From the NCBI RefSeq assembly GCF_021602025.1, contig NZ_BQHW01000002.1:186001-250000 (forward strand): a stretch of 64,000 nt of DNA, read 5' to 3'. The position numbers and the translations under genes are program-made. The notes below the pieces were generated by a model. It made no database searches, was not told the origin of the DNA, and saw only the letters and a program-made list of their open reading frames with translations. Every line of letters begins with the position of its first letter. Position 1 is the first letter of the stretch. Source of the stretch: Pseudomonas ceruminis (lineage in GTDB: Bacteria; Pseudomonadota; Gammaproteobacteria; Pseudomonadales; Pseudomonadaceae). Shown piece by piece: positions 23,397 through 32,191 of this stretch.

Positions 23397-26219
23397 TCAG
23401 GCAACCCGCTCGAGGGTTTGCAGCGGGCGCTTCCTGCGTGCCAGGGCCCACCGCACCAGCGTGTTCCAACCGTAGGCCACCGCCACCCCGCCAATGATGG
23501 CAAAGGCGACTGCAACCACCGGTTGGTCACTGACCCGCCGGGCCAGTGACTGAAACTGGAAGTGGGTCAGGTAGATGTACAGGGTCGAGGACGCGATGAC
23601 CGCGCCGCCCTTGGCCACCAGGCCAGGCATAGGCACCGACCTGAGCCAGATCAGTGCCCACACAGCCGGCAGCGCCATGTCGATATGCACCGCGCTGAAC
23701 CATGCGTGCCAGCCGTAACCGGCAATGGTTACCGCTTCGATCTCCCCAACCACCAGCACCGCCACCCCGGTGGCAGCCCATTTGCGACCGGTCGTATCGG
23801 CGTAGTGCATCGCCATGCCAAGCACCATGGTCGCCAGGTAATGCTGTGGCACCCGGTTGAACAGAGCCGTGGCATCGAACACCCACAGGCCCAGCAGCAC
23901 ATCCGCCACCAACAGTGCGCAGGCCGCCAGCAGCAGGCACCGGAACGGCTCGGCCATGATCATCAGGCGGATGCGTTTGATCGACAACACAAGGCCGATG
24001 ATCAGGACCATCTGCAGCAGCACTTCGATATACCAGTAATTGAAGTGGCCGACGACGCTGGCAGGAAACCAGTTGGAAACCAGCAACAGCGATTGCCAGT
24101 GGACCCTGTCGAACAGCGATTGCACCAGCAAGGTATACAACAGCGTCGGCACGGCGATACCGGCGATGGACTTGAACAGCGAGCGCGCATCACCGCGCTC
24201 AACGATGGCATTGACCTGAAACCTGGCCAGGCCCATGCCGGACACCAGGAACAGCGCCGTCGTTTCACCCACGATCATGCCTTGCGGATACAGGCCAAGA
24301 TGCCCCATCACGATCACCAGGATAGCGACCATGCGCAGGAACACCGGCACCTCCATGGCGCGCAGCGTTTGCCTTGCCTCCTTGGGTCGGCTGGCCAGTT
24401 CGGCCAGCTCCCTCACTGGCGTGGCTTCCCAACGCTGCGGCAATTGGCCAAGCAGCGCTTGCAGTACCATCGAGGCCTGGACGAACGTCAGTGAGTCCCC
24501 ACCCAGCTCTACGAAGGTCAGGCGGGTATCGATGTGCGGCACTTGCAGAATCTGCGCCCACGCCTCAACCAGTTGCTGAGCCTGAGGTGTCAGGGCCAGG
24601 TCGGTATCGTCGGCCGACAGCATCCCGTGGTCGAAGGGGGGCGGCAACGCTCGCTTGTCGATCTTGCCATTGGGCGTGAGCGGGAGCGCGTCGAGGAAGA
24701 CAAACAGCGCCGGCACCATGTACTCCGGTAACTGCGCTGCAATTGCCTCACGCAGCAGCGCGGGGGACACGGGCGATGCCGTCACGCAATACGCCACCAG
24801 CCGTGGCACTGCGTTGTCATGGTTGGCCACCACCACGCATTGCTCTACCTGCGGCTGGCCAGCGACCGCCCCCTCAACCTCAGCCAGCTCGATGCGATGC
24901 CCGCGGATCTTTACCTGTGCATCAGCGCGCCCCAGGAAGGCCACACTGCCATCCGCCAGATAAACGCCAAGGTCGCCGCTGCGGTAGCAGATATCGCCCA
25001 GAGCGCCAGTAAACGGGTTGATCACGAACTTTTCAGCCGTAAGCGCGGTATCCCCCCAGTAACCCAGTGACAGGTAGGGGCTGCGAATCAGGATTTCCCC
25101 GGCCTCGCCCTCGCCCGCCAACTGCTGGGCGCCATTGACCACCAGCAATTGGGCGCCGTCGATGCCCTTGCCCAGCGGAGCTCTGCCTTGCTCCAGCGGC
25201 CCGTCCAACTGGTGGAAGGCCATTGCCTGAGGGGTTTCCGTGGTGCCGTAGAAATTCACCTGGGTCGCATTGGGGGCTGCCCTACGTATCTGCTCGAACA
25301 GCACAGGGCTGAGCGCATCGCCCCCCCAGAACAGATAACGCAGCCGCTCGAACACACGCGCCTTGCTGCTCGCGCCGGCTGCCACCAGCTTGCCCAGAGG
25401 CGGCGTGAGGTGCATCGCGGTGATGCCATGGCCGTGTATCCAAGCCGCCAGGCGCGCCGGGTCGAGCAGGGTCGATTGCGGCGGGCAGACAACCTTGGCG
25501 CCAATCGACAGCGGCGTGAACACATCCCGGTAAACGGGGTCGTGTCCCAAGCCGGACAGTAACGAAAAACAATCGTCCCGGGTAAACCCGTGACGCTGCA
25601 CGTGCCACTCGATGAAGTGCACCAGCGGCGCGTGATGAGTGACGACGCCCTTGGGCACCCCGGTGCTGCCGGAGGTGAAGGTGATATAGGCCGGCTGGCC
25701 GGGGTCAACGGCAGGTAGGGCTGCAGGCCTGCAGGGGAATTGCCGCAGCGCCTGGTCGGGTGCTGGCGGCACTCGTACTACCTGTGGCGACTCATCCGTT
25801 ACCCCTGTTGTCGGGCGCAAAAGGTCCCGCTCAGGCAGGTGCTGACTGTCGCCGCACAGCAGGACAAAGGCAGGCGTCATGGTCTGAACAATCTGTGCAA
25901 CCCGTGCTGCGGGGTAGGCAGCGTCGGCCACGGTGAACGTCAACCCGGCACGCAAGGCACCGAGCATGGCATAGACCAGGCTCGGGCAGCGGCTTGCGAC
26001 AATCACTACGCGATCCGAGCCGCAACACCCGCTGGCCAGCAGCAGCGTGGCAATGCCTTGGCTGATCTGCTCCAGTTGCCAATAACTGCAGGTTAGCGCT
26101 TCGCCAATGATGGCGGGCGCCTCAGGCGTGCGCTCCGCCTGTTGCACAAAGGCACTGAAAATCGCGCGTTCGGCGCGGTATTCCAAGCCCTGGGTGGGGT
26201 CCGGTCGCAGATCCGCCAT
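23397..26219 (-). CDS. Single-module NRPS-like protein: adenylation, carrier and membrane acyltransferase-3-like domains
   Basis: 940 aa from the Met at 26219; the longer frame to 26402 begins with TTG and non-homologous sequence. Adenylation domain about 20-510 with A3 YITFTSGSTGVPKGV, A5 NFYGTTETPQ, A7 YRSGDLG, A8 GRADAQVKIRGHRIELAEVE and A10 NGKIDKRALP. An Asp in LGHDPVYRD aligns by eye with the Asp that binds the amino group in alpha-amino-acid-activating domains. Carrier domain about 540-610 with the phosphopantetheine Ser in ELGGDSL. From about 620 to the end there are around ten membrane segments whose first (FLRMVAILVIVMGHLG) has the Arg and His spacing of acyltransferase family 3. 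No condensation or thioesterase domain. The likely role is to activate an amino acid, load it and transfer it to a membrane or periplasmic acceptor. Confidence 0.8.
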   Translation of the reverse strand: MADLRPDPTQGLEYRAERAIFSAFVQQAERTPEAPAIIGEALTCSYWQLEQISQGIATLLLASGCCGSDRVVIVASRCPSLVYAMLGALRAGLTFTVADAAYPAARVAQIVQTMTPAFVLLCGDSQHLPERDLLRPTTGVTDESPQVVRVPPAPDQALRQFPCRPAALPAVDPGQPAYITFTSGSTGVPKGVVTHHAPLVHFIEWHVQRHGFTRDDCFSLLSGLGHDPVYRDVFTPLSIGAKVVCPPQSTLLDPARLAAWIHGHGITAMHLTPPLGKLVAAGASSKARVFERLRYLFWGGDALSPVLFEQIRRAAPNATQVNFYGTTETPQAMAFHQLDGPLEQGRAPLGKGIDGAQLLVVNGAQQLAGEGEAGEILIRSPYLSLGYWGDTALTAEKFVINPFTGALGDICYRSGDLGVYLADGSVAFLGRADAQVKIRGHRIELAEVEGAVAGQPQVEQCVVVANHDNAVPRLVAYCVTASPVSPALLREAIAAQLPEYMVPALFVFLDALPLTPNGKIDKRALPPPFDHGMLSADDTDLALTPQAQQLVEAWAQILQVPHIDTRLTFVELGGDSLTFVQASMVLQALLGQLPQRWEATPVRELAELASRPKEARQTLRAMEVPVFLRMVAILVIVMGHLGLYPQGMIVGETTALFLVSGMGLARFQVNAIVERGDARSLFKSIAGIAVPTLLYTLLVQSLFDRVHWQSLLLVSNWFPASVVGHFNYWYIEVLLQMVLIIGLVLSIKRIRLMIMAEPFRCLLLAACALLVADVLLGLWVFDATALFNRVPQHYLATMVLGMAMHYADTTGRKWAATGVAVLVVGEIEAVTIAGYGWHAWFSAVHIDMALPAVWALIWLRSVPMPGLVAKGGAVIASSTLYIYLTHFQFQSLARRVSDQPVVAVAFAIIGGVAVAYGWNTLVRWALARRKRPLQTLERVA

Positions 26220-26448
26220 AGTAGTGGTCAACTCGCAGCGTCGGTGTGTGACTAACGTTTGAATCCCGCTAATCCAGCGCGACAACGCCACGGGCTGAAT
26301 TAAATCAACGCTAGTGCACGCCGCCGGCCCGCGCCAATGTTGCTGGTCGAGGGCCAAGGTTGCCGACGAGCGGCCGGCCCCGTCACAAGGTTTCCTGTTC
26401 AACCGCGCAGCTTTGTGCTGAGGCCTGATGCAGGGGCTGTACTGCGGC

Positions 26449-27192
26449 TCACTGAGTCGTTGCCAAGGTACCTAGCACGAGACCTTGGCCTTTGAGCCTG
26501 CGCAGCAACGCCAGGCCATGGGACTGGACCGCAGCCTCTTGGCCACCGGTCATCTCCGCCAGCAACGCCAGGTGTTGGCGCCCCGTCAGTCGCTGCGCGT
26601 GCAGCGATTGCAGCAATGCATGGGCCAAAGGCGCCAGGCGCGAAAACTGCACCGTGTGGTCGGCGTCGCGGTGGGCCAACAGCAGTGTCGGTGCATCCGG
26701 TTCCTCCAGTGCCGGGAACCCTGGGCCAATTTGATCGACCGGCCAGGCGTAGGCCAGTGGCGCGGCAAGGTTGGACAGCAACGGCACGCCCTCGAGCAGA
26801 TCGCCCTCGGGGTCATGCCCTGGCTCGGTGGCGTCGCTGAGCAACAATGCCGTCTCGATCCATTCATAATGGGCAAGTTCAGCGACCCACCCAGGCAGCT
26901 CGGCAAGGTTTTGCAGGTACTCGACCAGCTCGCCGGCCACCTCGGTGAACAGCGGCGTATGGCAACGATGGTTGGCGTAGAACCCTTCGATGAGCGCCTG
27001 CCACTGCGCGGTCGGCAGGGTAGCCTGCAGCACCGGGAAGTTGCCGGCCAACAGCGACTGTACGTTGCCGAAGAACAACTGCCGGTACACTGCCAGGCGC
27101 CGCGCTTCGATGCCGGGTGGCGGCGGGCTGGCCAGGGGGTCGCGAATGTAGCGAGCCATGCACAACTGCTGCTCGCGCAAGGTATCAGCCAT
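26449..27192 (-). CDS. DUF2063-family RiPP maturation partner, HvfC-like
   Basis: 247 aa from the Met at 27192, overlapping the DUF692 gene end by 8 bases. The N-terminal part matches DUF2063: [45 protein letters not shown] and [23 protein letters not shown]2063 proteins pair with DUF692 enzymes and are thought to bind the precursor peptide and present it for modification. Third gene of the precursor-enzyme-partner cassette. Family role is known from HvfC-type systems; precise action here is inferred. Confidence 0.85.
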   Translation of the reverse strand: MADTLREQQLCMARYIRDPLASPPPPGIEARRLAVYRQLFFGNVQSLLAGNFPVLQATLPTAQWQALIEGFYANHRCHTPLFTEVAGELVEYLQNLAELPGWVAELAHYEWIETALLLSDATEPGHDPEGDLLEGVPLLSNLAAPLAYAWPVDQIGPGFPALEEPDAPTLLLAHRDADHTVQFSRLAPLAHALLQSLHAQRLTGRQHLALLAEMTGGQEAAVQSHGLALLRRLKGQGLVLGTLATTQ

Positions 27193-28030
27193 GGCGCGCC
27201 TCCCGTGCCTGTGGGCCACGTTGCAGGTCACGGATGTAGCTCACTTCGGTGAGCAACTCTGGCAGCGGCGGCAGATTGAAGTCGCGTTCGAGCAGGGTCG
27301 GTAACGCGCCCAGCTGCGCGTAGGCGGCGGCCAGCAGGTGCCAGACATCGGCCTGCACGCTGGCGCCGTGGGTATCGATCTTCAGGTCCGGCGCTTCGTC
27401 GTAATGCCCAGCCACGTGCAGGCACACCACCCGCTGGGCTGGCACCTGGGCGAGAAAATCGACAGGGTCGTACCGGTGATTGCAGGCATTGACGATCACG
27501 TTGTTGATGTCCAGCAACAGGTCGCAGTCGGCCTCGTCAAGGACTGCCCGCAGGAAATCGATTTCGCTCATCGCCTGGTAGGGCGAGGCGTAGTAGGAAA
27601 TGTTTTCCACGGCGATGCGCCGCCCCAGGGCGTCCTGTACCTCGCCAATACGCCCTGCGATGTGGCGCACGGCTTCGTCGGTGAAGGGCATGGGAATCAG
27701 GTCATAAAGATGGCCGTCATCGGCGCAGTAGCTCAGGTGTTCGCTGAACAGCGGCACGTGGTAACGGTCAAGGAAACCGCGGATTTGCCGCAGGAAGGCG
27801 TGGTCCAGCGGTGCCGGACCGCCAAGCGACAGCGAGAGGCCGTGGCACGCCAGCGGAAAACGTTCGGCCAGGCGTGCCAGGCCCTGGCCGTAGCTGCCGC
27901 CGACACCGATCCAGTTGTCAGGTGCGCATTCAAGAAAGTCCACAGCACCCGCGTCCAGGGTCAGTAACGCAGGCAGCAAGGCGCGGCGCAGGCCGAGGCC
28001 GGCACCTTGGAGGAGTTGGGGCGTGCTCAT
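27185..28030 (-). CDS. DUF692 multinuclear iron oxidase (MNIO), HvfB-like RiPP maturase
   Basis: 281 aa from the Met at 28030 (GGAG 7 bases upstream). DUF692/MNIO TIM-barrel hallmarks with metal-ligand residues are visible: [52 protein letters not shown] and [17 protein letters not shown] enzymes (MbnB, TglH, HvfB) use an iron cluster and O2 to modify Cys in peptides, for example into oxazolone/thioamide groups. The substrate is very probably the EGKCG protein encoded 65 bases upstream. Translationally coupled to the DUF2063 gene. Confidence 0.9.
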   Translation of the reverse strand: MSTPQLLQGAGLGLRRALLPALLTLDAGAVDFLECAPDNWIGVGGSYGQGLARLAERFPLACHGLSLSLGGPAPLDHAFLRQIRGFLDRYHVPLFSEHLSYCADDGHLYDLIPMPFTDEAVRHIAGRIGEVQDALGRRIAVENISYYASPYQAMSEIDFLRAVLDEADCDLLLDINNVIVNACNHRYDPVDFLAQVPAQRVVCLHVAGHYDEAPDLKIDTHGASVQADVWHLLAAAYAQLGALPTLLERDFNLPPLPELLTEVSYIRDLQRGPQAREARHG

Positions 28031-28094
28031 GGGTGTGCTCCAGGAAGCCAAGTGCCCTCCCCGGCCTGCGGCGCGGGGAGGATGCGTGCGCGGA

Positions 28095-28559
28095 TCAGTT
28101 CTTGGCCTGGCTCAGCTTGCTGTACAGGTCGGCCGGGAACGGATTGCCGTTGGCCTCGAACTGGTGCTTGCGGTACTGGTACACCTCAGCTTCGGACAGG
28201 TAGCCATCGTGGTTGGTATCGATGGCATCGAACTCGGCATTGGCCCCCGGCGCCACGGCCAACAGCTCGGCACGGGAGACGCGGCCATCGTGATCGGTGT
28301 CGGTGCGGGCGAACGAGGCGTCGCCACACTTGCCTTCCCCGCACTTGCCTTCGGCCTGGGTGGCTTTGGCCTTGGCGCCACTACCACCGCACTTGCCCTC
28401 GCCACATTTACCTTCACCGGCCTTTTCGGCCGCCGCGAGCTGGTAGCCCTGAGGCATTGCTTCGACCGCAAACGCCGAGGAGGCCAGGTTGATACCACCG
28501 ATCAGGGCAATGCTCAGCAGGCCAAGGCGGGTCTTGTTGGGGGTCGCGATACGGGTCAT
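28095..28559 (-). CDS. Exported EGKCG-repeat RiPP precursor (HvfA-like) fused to an EF-hand pair
   Basis: 154 aa. Sec signal peptide about 1-31 (NLASSAFAV). Four EGKCG motifs at residues 49-53, 54-58, 70-74 and 75-79 are arranged as two tandem pairs separated by a [12 protein letters not shown] linker. These four Cys are the only Cys in the protein. Two canonical EF-hand loops follow, [12 protein letters not shown] (87-98) and [12 protein letters not shown] (114-125), then a helical tail. EGKCG is the modified motif of HvfA-type oxazolone/thioamide copper-binding peptides, and the DUF692 and DUF2063 genes follow directly. The EF-hand fusion is the unusual part. Good GGAG RBS. A non-RiPP Ca2+-binding reading is less likely given the neighbours. 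Confidence 0.85.
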   Translation of the reverse strand: MTRIATPNKTRLGLLSIALIGGINLASSAFAVEAMPQGYQLAAAEKAGEGKCGEGKCGGSGAKAKATQAEGKCGEGKCGDASFARTDTDHDGRVSRAELLAVAPGANAEFDAIDTNHDGYLSEAEVYQYRKHQFEANGNPFPADLYSKLSQAKN

Positions 28560-28579
28560 GGTGCTTCTCCAGATCAGGT

Positions 28580-28596
28580 GTGCGGCCGGGCCGCAC
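28580..28596 (-). promoter_or_regulatory. 5'-UTR hairpin of the RiPP precursor gene
   Basis: Perfect 7-bp stem GTGCGGC/GCCGCAC with a 3-base loop, ending about 21 bases before the precursor start codon and just upstream of its GGAG RBS. It could stabilise the leader or control translation of a highly expressed precursor. Confidence 0.4.
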
Positions 28597-28620
28597 GGTC
28601 ATGCCTCAAGGGCGAAAGTG

Positions 28621-28654
28621 CCCGAACAACAGGCTGATGGGCTGTTCGTTCGGG
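28621..28654. promoter_or_regulatory. Second hairpin upstream of the RiPP precursor gene
   Basis: 12-bp imperfect stem: CCCGAAC pairs with GTTCGGG and AACAG with CTGTT, one bulged base. It lies in the 260-base gap between the precursor gene and the end of the cobalamin ABC operon, so it may instead mark the end of that operon's transcript or a regulatory site. No clear promoter boxes seen. Confidence 0.35.
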
Positions 28655-28819
28655 CTGGCTCATTTGGCCTTAGGCATGTATCCGGGGCGTATCAAGCGGC
28701 AGAGGCATTTGTAAGCAAATCAGCCAGGCATGCGTCTCGATACAGAGTGATACATCAGCGACAACGAGGCATCGTTGTTCATCGGCGCGCGCGCAGCGAG
28801 CGGTCAGCCGCCCTGGCGG

Positions 28820-29839
28820 TTAGCGCTTGAGCAGCAAGATGAAGAACACCCCACCCAACGCTGCCGTTGCGATACCGATCGGCAGGTCTTCGGGTGCGAT
28901 CAAGGTGCGGGCTGCCACATCCACCCAGACCAGGAAGACCGCACCCAACAACGCGCTCACAGGGAGCAGCCGCCGGTTCTGCGCACCGACCAGGGCACGT
29001 GCCATGTGCGGCACCATCAGGCCGACGAAACCAATGGCACCTGAGAGCGACACCAGCACACCGGTCAGCAGCGAGGTACAGATGAACACCTGCAGGCGCA
29101 AGCGCCGGCCACTGAAGCCCAGGCTTACAGCTGTCTGTTCACCGCACATCAGTGCATTGAGCCCACGCCCCATCATCTGCAGGGCGATCAGCCCCAGCAG
29201 CACGCACAGCGCCGGCAGCCAGATTACCGGCCAACGTGCCGAACCCAGCCCGCCCAACATCCAGAACAGCACCGACGCGCTGGCATGCTGATCGCCGGTG
29301 TACAGCAGCAGGTTCACCAGGGCCATCAGCACGAACGAAACCGCGACCCCTGCCAGCAGCAAGCGGTCGCTTTCCAGGCGGCCATTGCGTCGAGCCACCA
29401 GGATCACCAGCACCATGCTGCCCGCCGCCCCCACAAATGCCGCCAGCGGCAGGCTGAACACACCGATGAACTCGCCCAGGTACAGCATCACCAGCACCGC
29501 GCCCAACGCCGCTCCGGAGCTGACACCCAGCAGATGCGGGTCGGCCAGTGGATTGCGCGTGACGGCCTGCAACGCGGTGCCCACCAAGGCAAGCCCGGCG
29601 CCCACCAACGCACCGAGCACCACGCGCGGTGCGCGTATCAGCCAGACAATGTGTGCCTGGCTGGTGGTCCACTCACCCGGTACGGCAAAGCCCAATTGCT
29701 GGCCAACGATCCCTGCCACGCTGGCCAGCGGCACCGATGCCGGGCCGAAAGCCAGGGCGATGATGCAGGACGCCAGCAACCCGAAAGCCAGCAGAACGAT
29801 GAGCCACCGATACCCGGTGACAGTGCGCACGCCGATCAC
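28820..29839 (-). CDS. FecCD-type ABC permease, BtuC-like
   Basis: 339 aa with about ten membrane segments and FecCD/BtuC family motifs: RAPRVVLGALVGAGLALVGT, NPLADPHLLGVSSGAALGAV, GFVGLMVPHMARALVG and the terminal LPIGIATAALGGVFFILLL. Starts at a GTG that overlaps the binding-protein stop (GTGA). It is the third gene of an ATPase-binding protein-permease operon behind a cobalamin riboswitch, which points to import of cobalamin or a precursor across the inner membrane. Confidence 0.9.
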   Translation of the reverse strand: MIGVRTVTGYRWLIVLLAFGLLASCIIALAFGPASVPLASVAGIVGQQLGFAVPGEWTTSQAHIVWLIRAPRVVLGALVGAGLALVGTALQAVTRNPLADPHLLGVSSGAALGAVLVMLYLGEFIGVFSLPLAAFVGAAGSMVLVILVARRNGRLESDRLLLAGVAVSFVLMALVNLLLYTGDQHASASVLFWMLGGLGSARWPVIWLPALCVLLGLIALQMMGRGLNALMCGEQTAVSLGFSGRRLRLQVFICTSLLTGVLVSLSGAIGFVGLMVPHMARALVGAQNRRLLPVSALLGAVFLVWVDVAARTLIAPEDLPIGIATAALGGVFFILLLKR

Positions 29840-30804
29840 CGCGCCGCGCCCTGGAACAGCGGGGGGTGCAGCGCCCCGGCGAGTTTTTCGATCGCCTGGG
29901 CATTTTCGACGGAAGGTGTGACCTGCAGGTAGCTCAGCACTATGAAGCGCTGGTCGCGAATCGCTGGCACGTCTTGCAGCGCGGGCTGATGCAACAGGAA
30001 ATCACGTTTTTCCTGCCAACTGCGCGGGCCATAGTCGACGATCAGAATCACTTCTGGGTCGCGTTCCACCACGCTTTCCCAGTTCACCTGGGTCCAGCTG
30101 GCGCCGACATCATCCATCACGTTACGGCCACCCGCGGCGTCGATCAGGGCCTGGGGCATGCCCAGCCGCCCAGACGTGGTTGGCCGGTCTTCGCCACTGT
30201 CATAGAGAAACACCCGGGGCCGGGCCTGCACCTGCGCCACCCTTCGCTGGACCTCAGCGATACGGCTACGCATCCGGGCAATCAGCGTGTCGGCGCGGGA
30301 CGTCACGGAAAAGATCCGCCCAAGGTTGCCCAGGTCGCGGTAGACATCATCGAGGCTGGCACGTTGCTGGGCCATGACCCATGAGCAGGACTCGCTCAGT
30401 TCATACACCGGGATGCCGAACGGCGCCAGCGCAGCGGGCGTGACCGGGCCGCCAACGTGCATGCCGTAGTTCCAGCCGGCGAAGAACAAGTCGGCATCGG
30501 CCGCCAGCAACGTTTCGACTGAGGCAGACCGACGCGCCAGTTGCGGCACACCGTCCAGTGCCTGGTCGATCCACAGGTCACGGTGCTTGTTGCGGGTGAA
30601 GCCGGTATAACCGGCGATGCGATCGCGCAGGCCCAGGTGCAGCAACATGGCCGTCATGTTGACGTCGTGCACCACTACCCGCTGCGGGGGCTTGCTGAAC
30701 GACACATCGCGCTCGCAGCTGCGCACGCTCAAGGGGTAGTCACTGGGCATCGCGGGCAACGCCCACACGACTGCCAACAGACCGATCAGGGTACGAAAAC
30801 TCAT
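29836..30804 (-). CDS. Periplasmic binding protein of the cobalamin-type ABC importer, BtuF/FecB-like
   Basis: 322 aa. Signal peptide about 1-20, then a helical-backbone binding fold (PQRVVVHDVNMTAMLLHLGL, GYTGFTRNKHRDLW, SASVETLLAADADLFFAGWN, TSGRLGMPQALIDAAGGRN). The family binds iron-siderophore, haem or vitamin B12; the upstream riboswitch favours a corrinoid. Overlaps the ATPase gene by ATGA and the permease by GTGA, so the three are strictly coupled. Confidence 0.85.
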   Translation of the reverse strand: MSFRTLIGLLAVVWALPAMPSDYPLSVRSCERDVSFSKPPQRVVVHDVNMTAMLLHLGLRDRIAGYTGFTRNKHRDLWIDQALDGVPQLARRSASVETLLAADADLFFAGWNYGMHVGGPVTPAALAPFGIPVYELSESCSWVMAQQRASLDDVYRDLGNLGRIFSVTSRADTLIARMRSRIAEVQRRVAQVQARPRVFLYDSGEDRPTTSGRLGMPQALIDAAGGRNVMDDVGASWTQVNWESVVERDPEVILIVDYGPRSWQEKRDFLLHQPALQDVPAIRDQRFIVLSYLQVTPSVENAQAIEKLAGALHPPLFQGAAR

Positions 30805-31586
30805 GGCCGGGTGATCCAGGTAATGCGTGGATAGGGATGCAGCGGATGCGGATCGACCAGCGCCTCGACGCCAAATACCTGCTTGAGCAGGCTGCTGGTC
30901 AGTACCTGCTGTGGCGTACCACTGGCGACGATGCGCCCCGCCTCGATGACGTACAGCCGGTCACAAAAGGCTGCCGCCAGGTTCAGGTCATGAAAGCTGG
31001 CCAGAATACTCAGGCCCAGGATCCTCAGGTGCTGGAGCAACGCCAGCTGGTAGCGTGGGTCAAGGTGATTGGTGGGCTCATCGAGGATCAGCAGCTCAGG
31101 CGCCTGCACCAGCGCGCGGGCCAATAGAACACGCTGCTTCTCACCCCCGGACAGCGTGGCAAAGGTGCGCTCGTGGTGTTCGCCCAAGCCGACTTGCGCA
31201 AGCGCCTGCACCACCTGCCGGGCATCTTCGGCGCTGTCGCCATCGAACAGGCCCTTGTGGGGCGTGCGCCCCATGGCAACCACGTCGCCAACACTCAAGC
31301 CGAACTCGTCGGGAAACTCCTGAAGGACCACCGCGATACGTTGTGCGCACCAGCGCGCGTTGCGTTGCCAGAGATCATCAGGGCCCAGGCTGACCCGCCC
31401 TGCAGCCGGGGCATTGGCGCGGTAGGCGCAGCGCAGCAGGCTGGTCTTGCCACTGCCGTTCGGGCCTATCAGGCCGACGAACTCGCCTCTGCTCACCTGC
31501 AGGTCAACGCCTTGCAGGAGCCGCCGCGGCTCACGACCCCGCTCATGGAGCACCCAATCCAGGCCCTCGATGCTAAGGCTGGCCAT
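30801..31586 (-). CDS. ABC ATPase, BtuD/FecE-like
   Basis: 261 aa from the Met at 31586 (TGGAA 10 bases upstream); the Met at 31595 is too close to that RBS. Walker A GPNGSGKTSLLR, Q-loop VVLQEF, signature LSGGEKQRVLLARAL, Walker B LLILDEPTNHLD and H-loop ASFHDLNLAA. First coding gene after the riboswitch; powers the BtuFC-like partners. Confidence 0.9.
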   Translation of the reverse strand: MASLSIEGLDWVLHERGREPRRLLQGVDLQVSRGEFVGLIGPNGSGKTSLLRCAYRANAPAAGRVSLGPDDLWQRNARWCAQRIAVVLQEFPDEFGLSVGDVVAMGRTPHKGLFDGDSAEDARQVVQALAQVGLGEHHERTFATLSGGEKQRVLLARALVQAPELLILDEPTNHLDPRYQLALLQHLRILGLSILASFHDLNLAAAFCDRLYVIEAGRIVASGTPQQVLTSSLLKQVFGVEALVDPHPLHPYPRITWITRP

Positions 31587-31774
31587 GCGGCTCATTTCCA
31601 GGGCGCCAGGGGGTACGCAGCAGCAGCGTATTGAACAGCGAGTAACGGGACATGTCGTTCCACTTGAACAGGAATGAAAGAATCCCGGAGGGAACAACGC
31701 ATAGGCTCATCGCAGGCGCATTCACCGACGAAAACCAGCCTGCGCCCGCCCACCGCGGGTGTGACAAACAATAC
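31587..31774 (-). other. Long leader between riboswitch and ABC operon
   Basis: 188 bases of transcribed leader. It contains an in-frame mini-ORF of 26 codons (MSRYSLFNTLLLRTPWRP, continuing to a stop at 31573) that overlaps the start of the ATPase gene and could couple or gate its translation. I do not recognise the peptide. No other structure is obvious. Confidence 0.35.
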
Positions 31775-31932
31775 GTCAGGCCGGTCTCCGGGCTCGCGAG
31801 GGTCATGAGGCATCCACCTTCCCATGCCGTGGCACAGTGGTCTTTCGGATGCTTCGCTCGCATACCGTTGCGGGGGCAGCGCCGGACTGATCATCGATCG
31901 ATGACGAACCGGCTTCCCGTTTCACCCCTTGC
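31775..31932 (-). promoter_or_regulatory. Cobalamin (adenosylcobalamin) riboswitch
   Basis: Read on the minus strand, the conserved blocks occur in order: GGTGAAACGGGAA, AGTCCGGCGCTGCCCCCGCA, AAGACCACTGTGCCACGG, CATGGGAAGGTG and the closing AGCCCGGAGACCGGCCTGA. These are the hallmark elements of the B12 riboswitch, including the B12 box. It should shut off the downstream BtuDFC-like operon when cobalamin is plentiful. The remaining sequence from 31933 to 32191 holds no gene I can support. Confidence 0.92.
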
Positions 31933-32191
31933 TCGGCGGCAAGGGACACCTGAAACAGGGGCGCAGATGACCATCAAAATGCCGCGGCGTCAACCGCTCG
32001 GTATGCGTGGGATGCCCGCGAGCAGCGCGCAGCACCTCCCGATCACAGCCATGTCGACAGCGTGCTAGTGCAGGTCGCCAGGGTGCGGATTTTGCTTGCA
32101 GGCTTTGCGTAACGTGAGCACCAGCCACCGCCACGGCGGCCATGACACAACAACGATAACCATTGCCATGAAGGCCTCGAGGGAATAAGTC

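Noticed and set aside
23562-24494. 310-codon plus-strand open frame
   Set aside because: Antisense to the membrane part of the NRPS-like gene; Gln/His/Arg-rich with no signal or domain.
28095-28559. Reading the EGKCG protein only as an EF-hand calcium sensor
   Set aside because: EF-hands are real, but four EGKCG motifs and directly linked DUF692 and DUF2063 genes make a RiPP precursor the better explanation.
31573-31863. 96-codon minus-strand frame overlapping the riboswitch
   Set aside because: Its first half lies inside the structured riboswitch, so only the distal 26-codon piece could be a real leader ORF.
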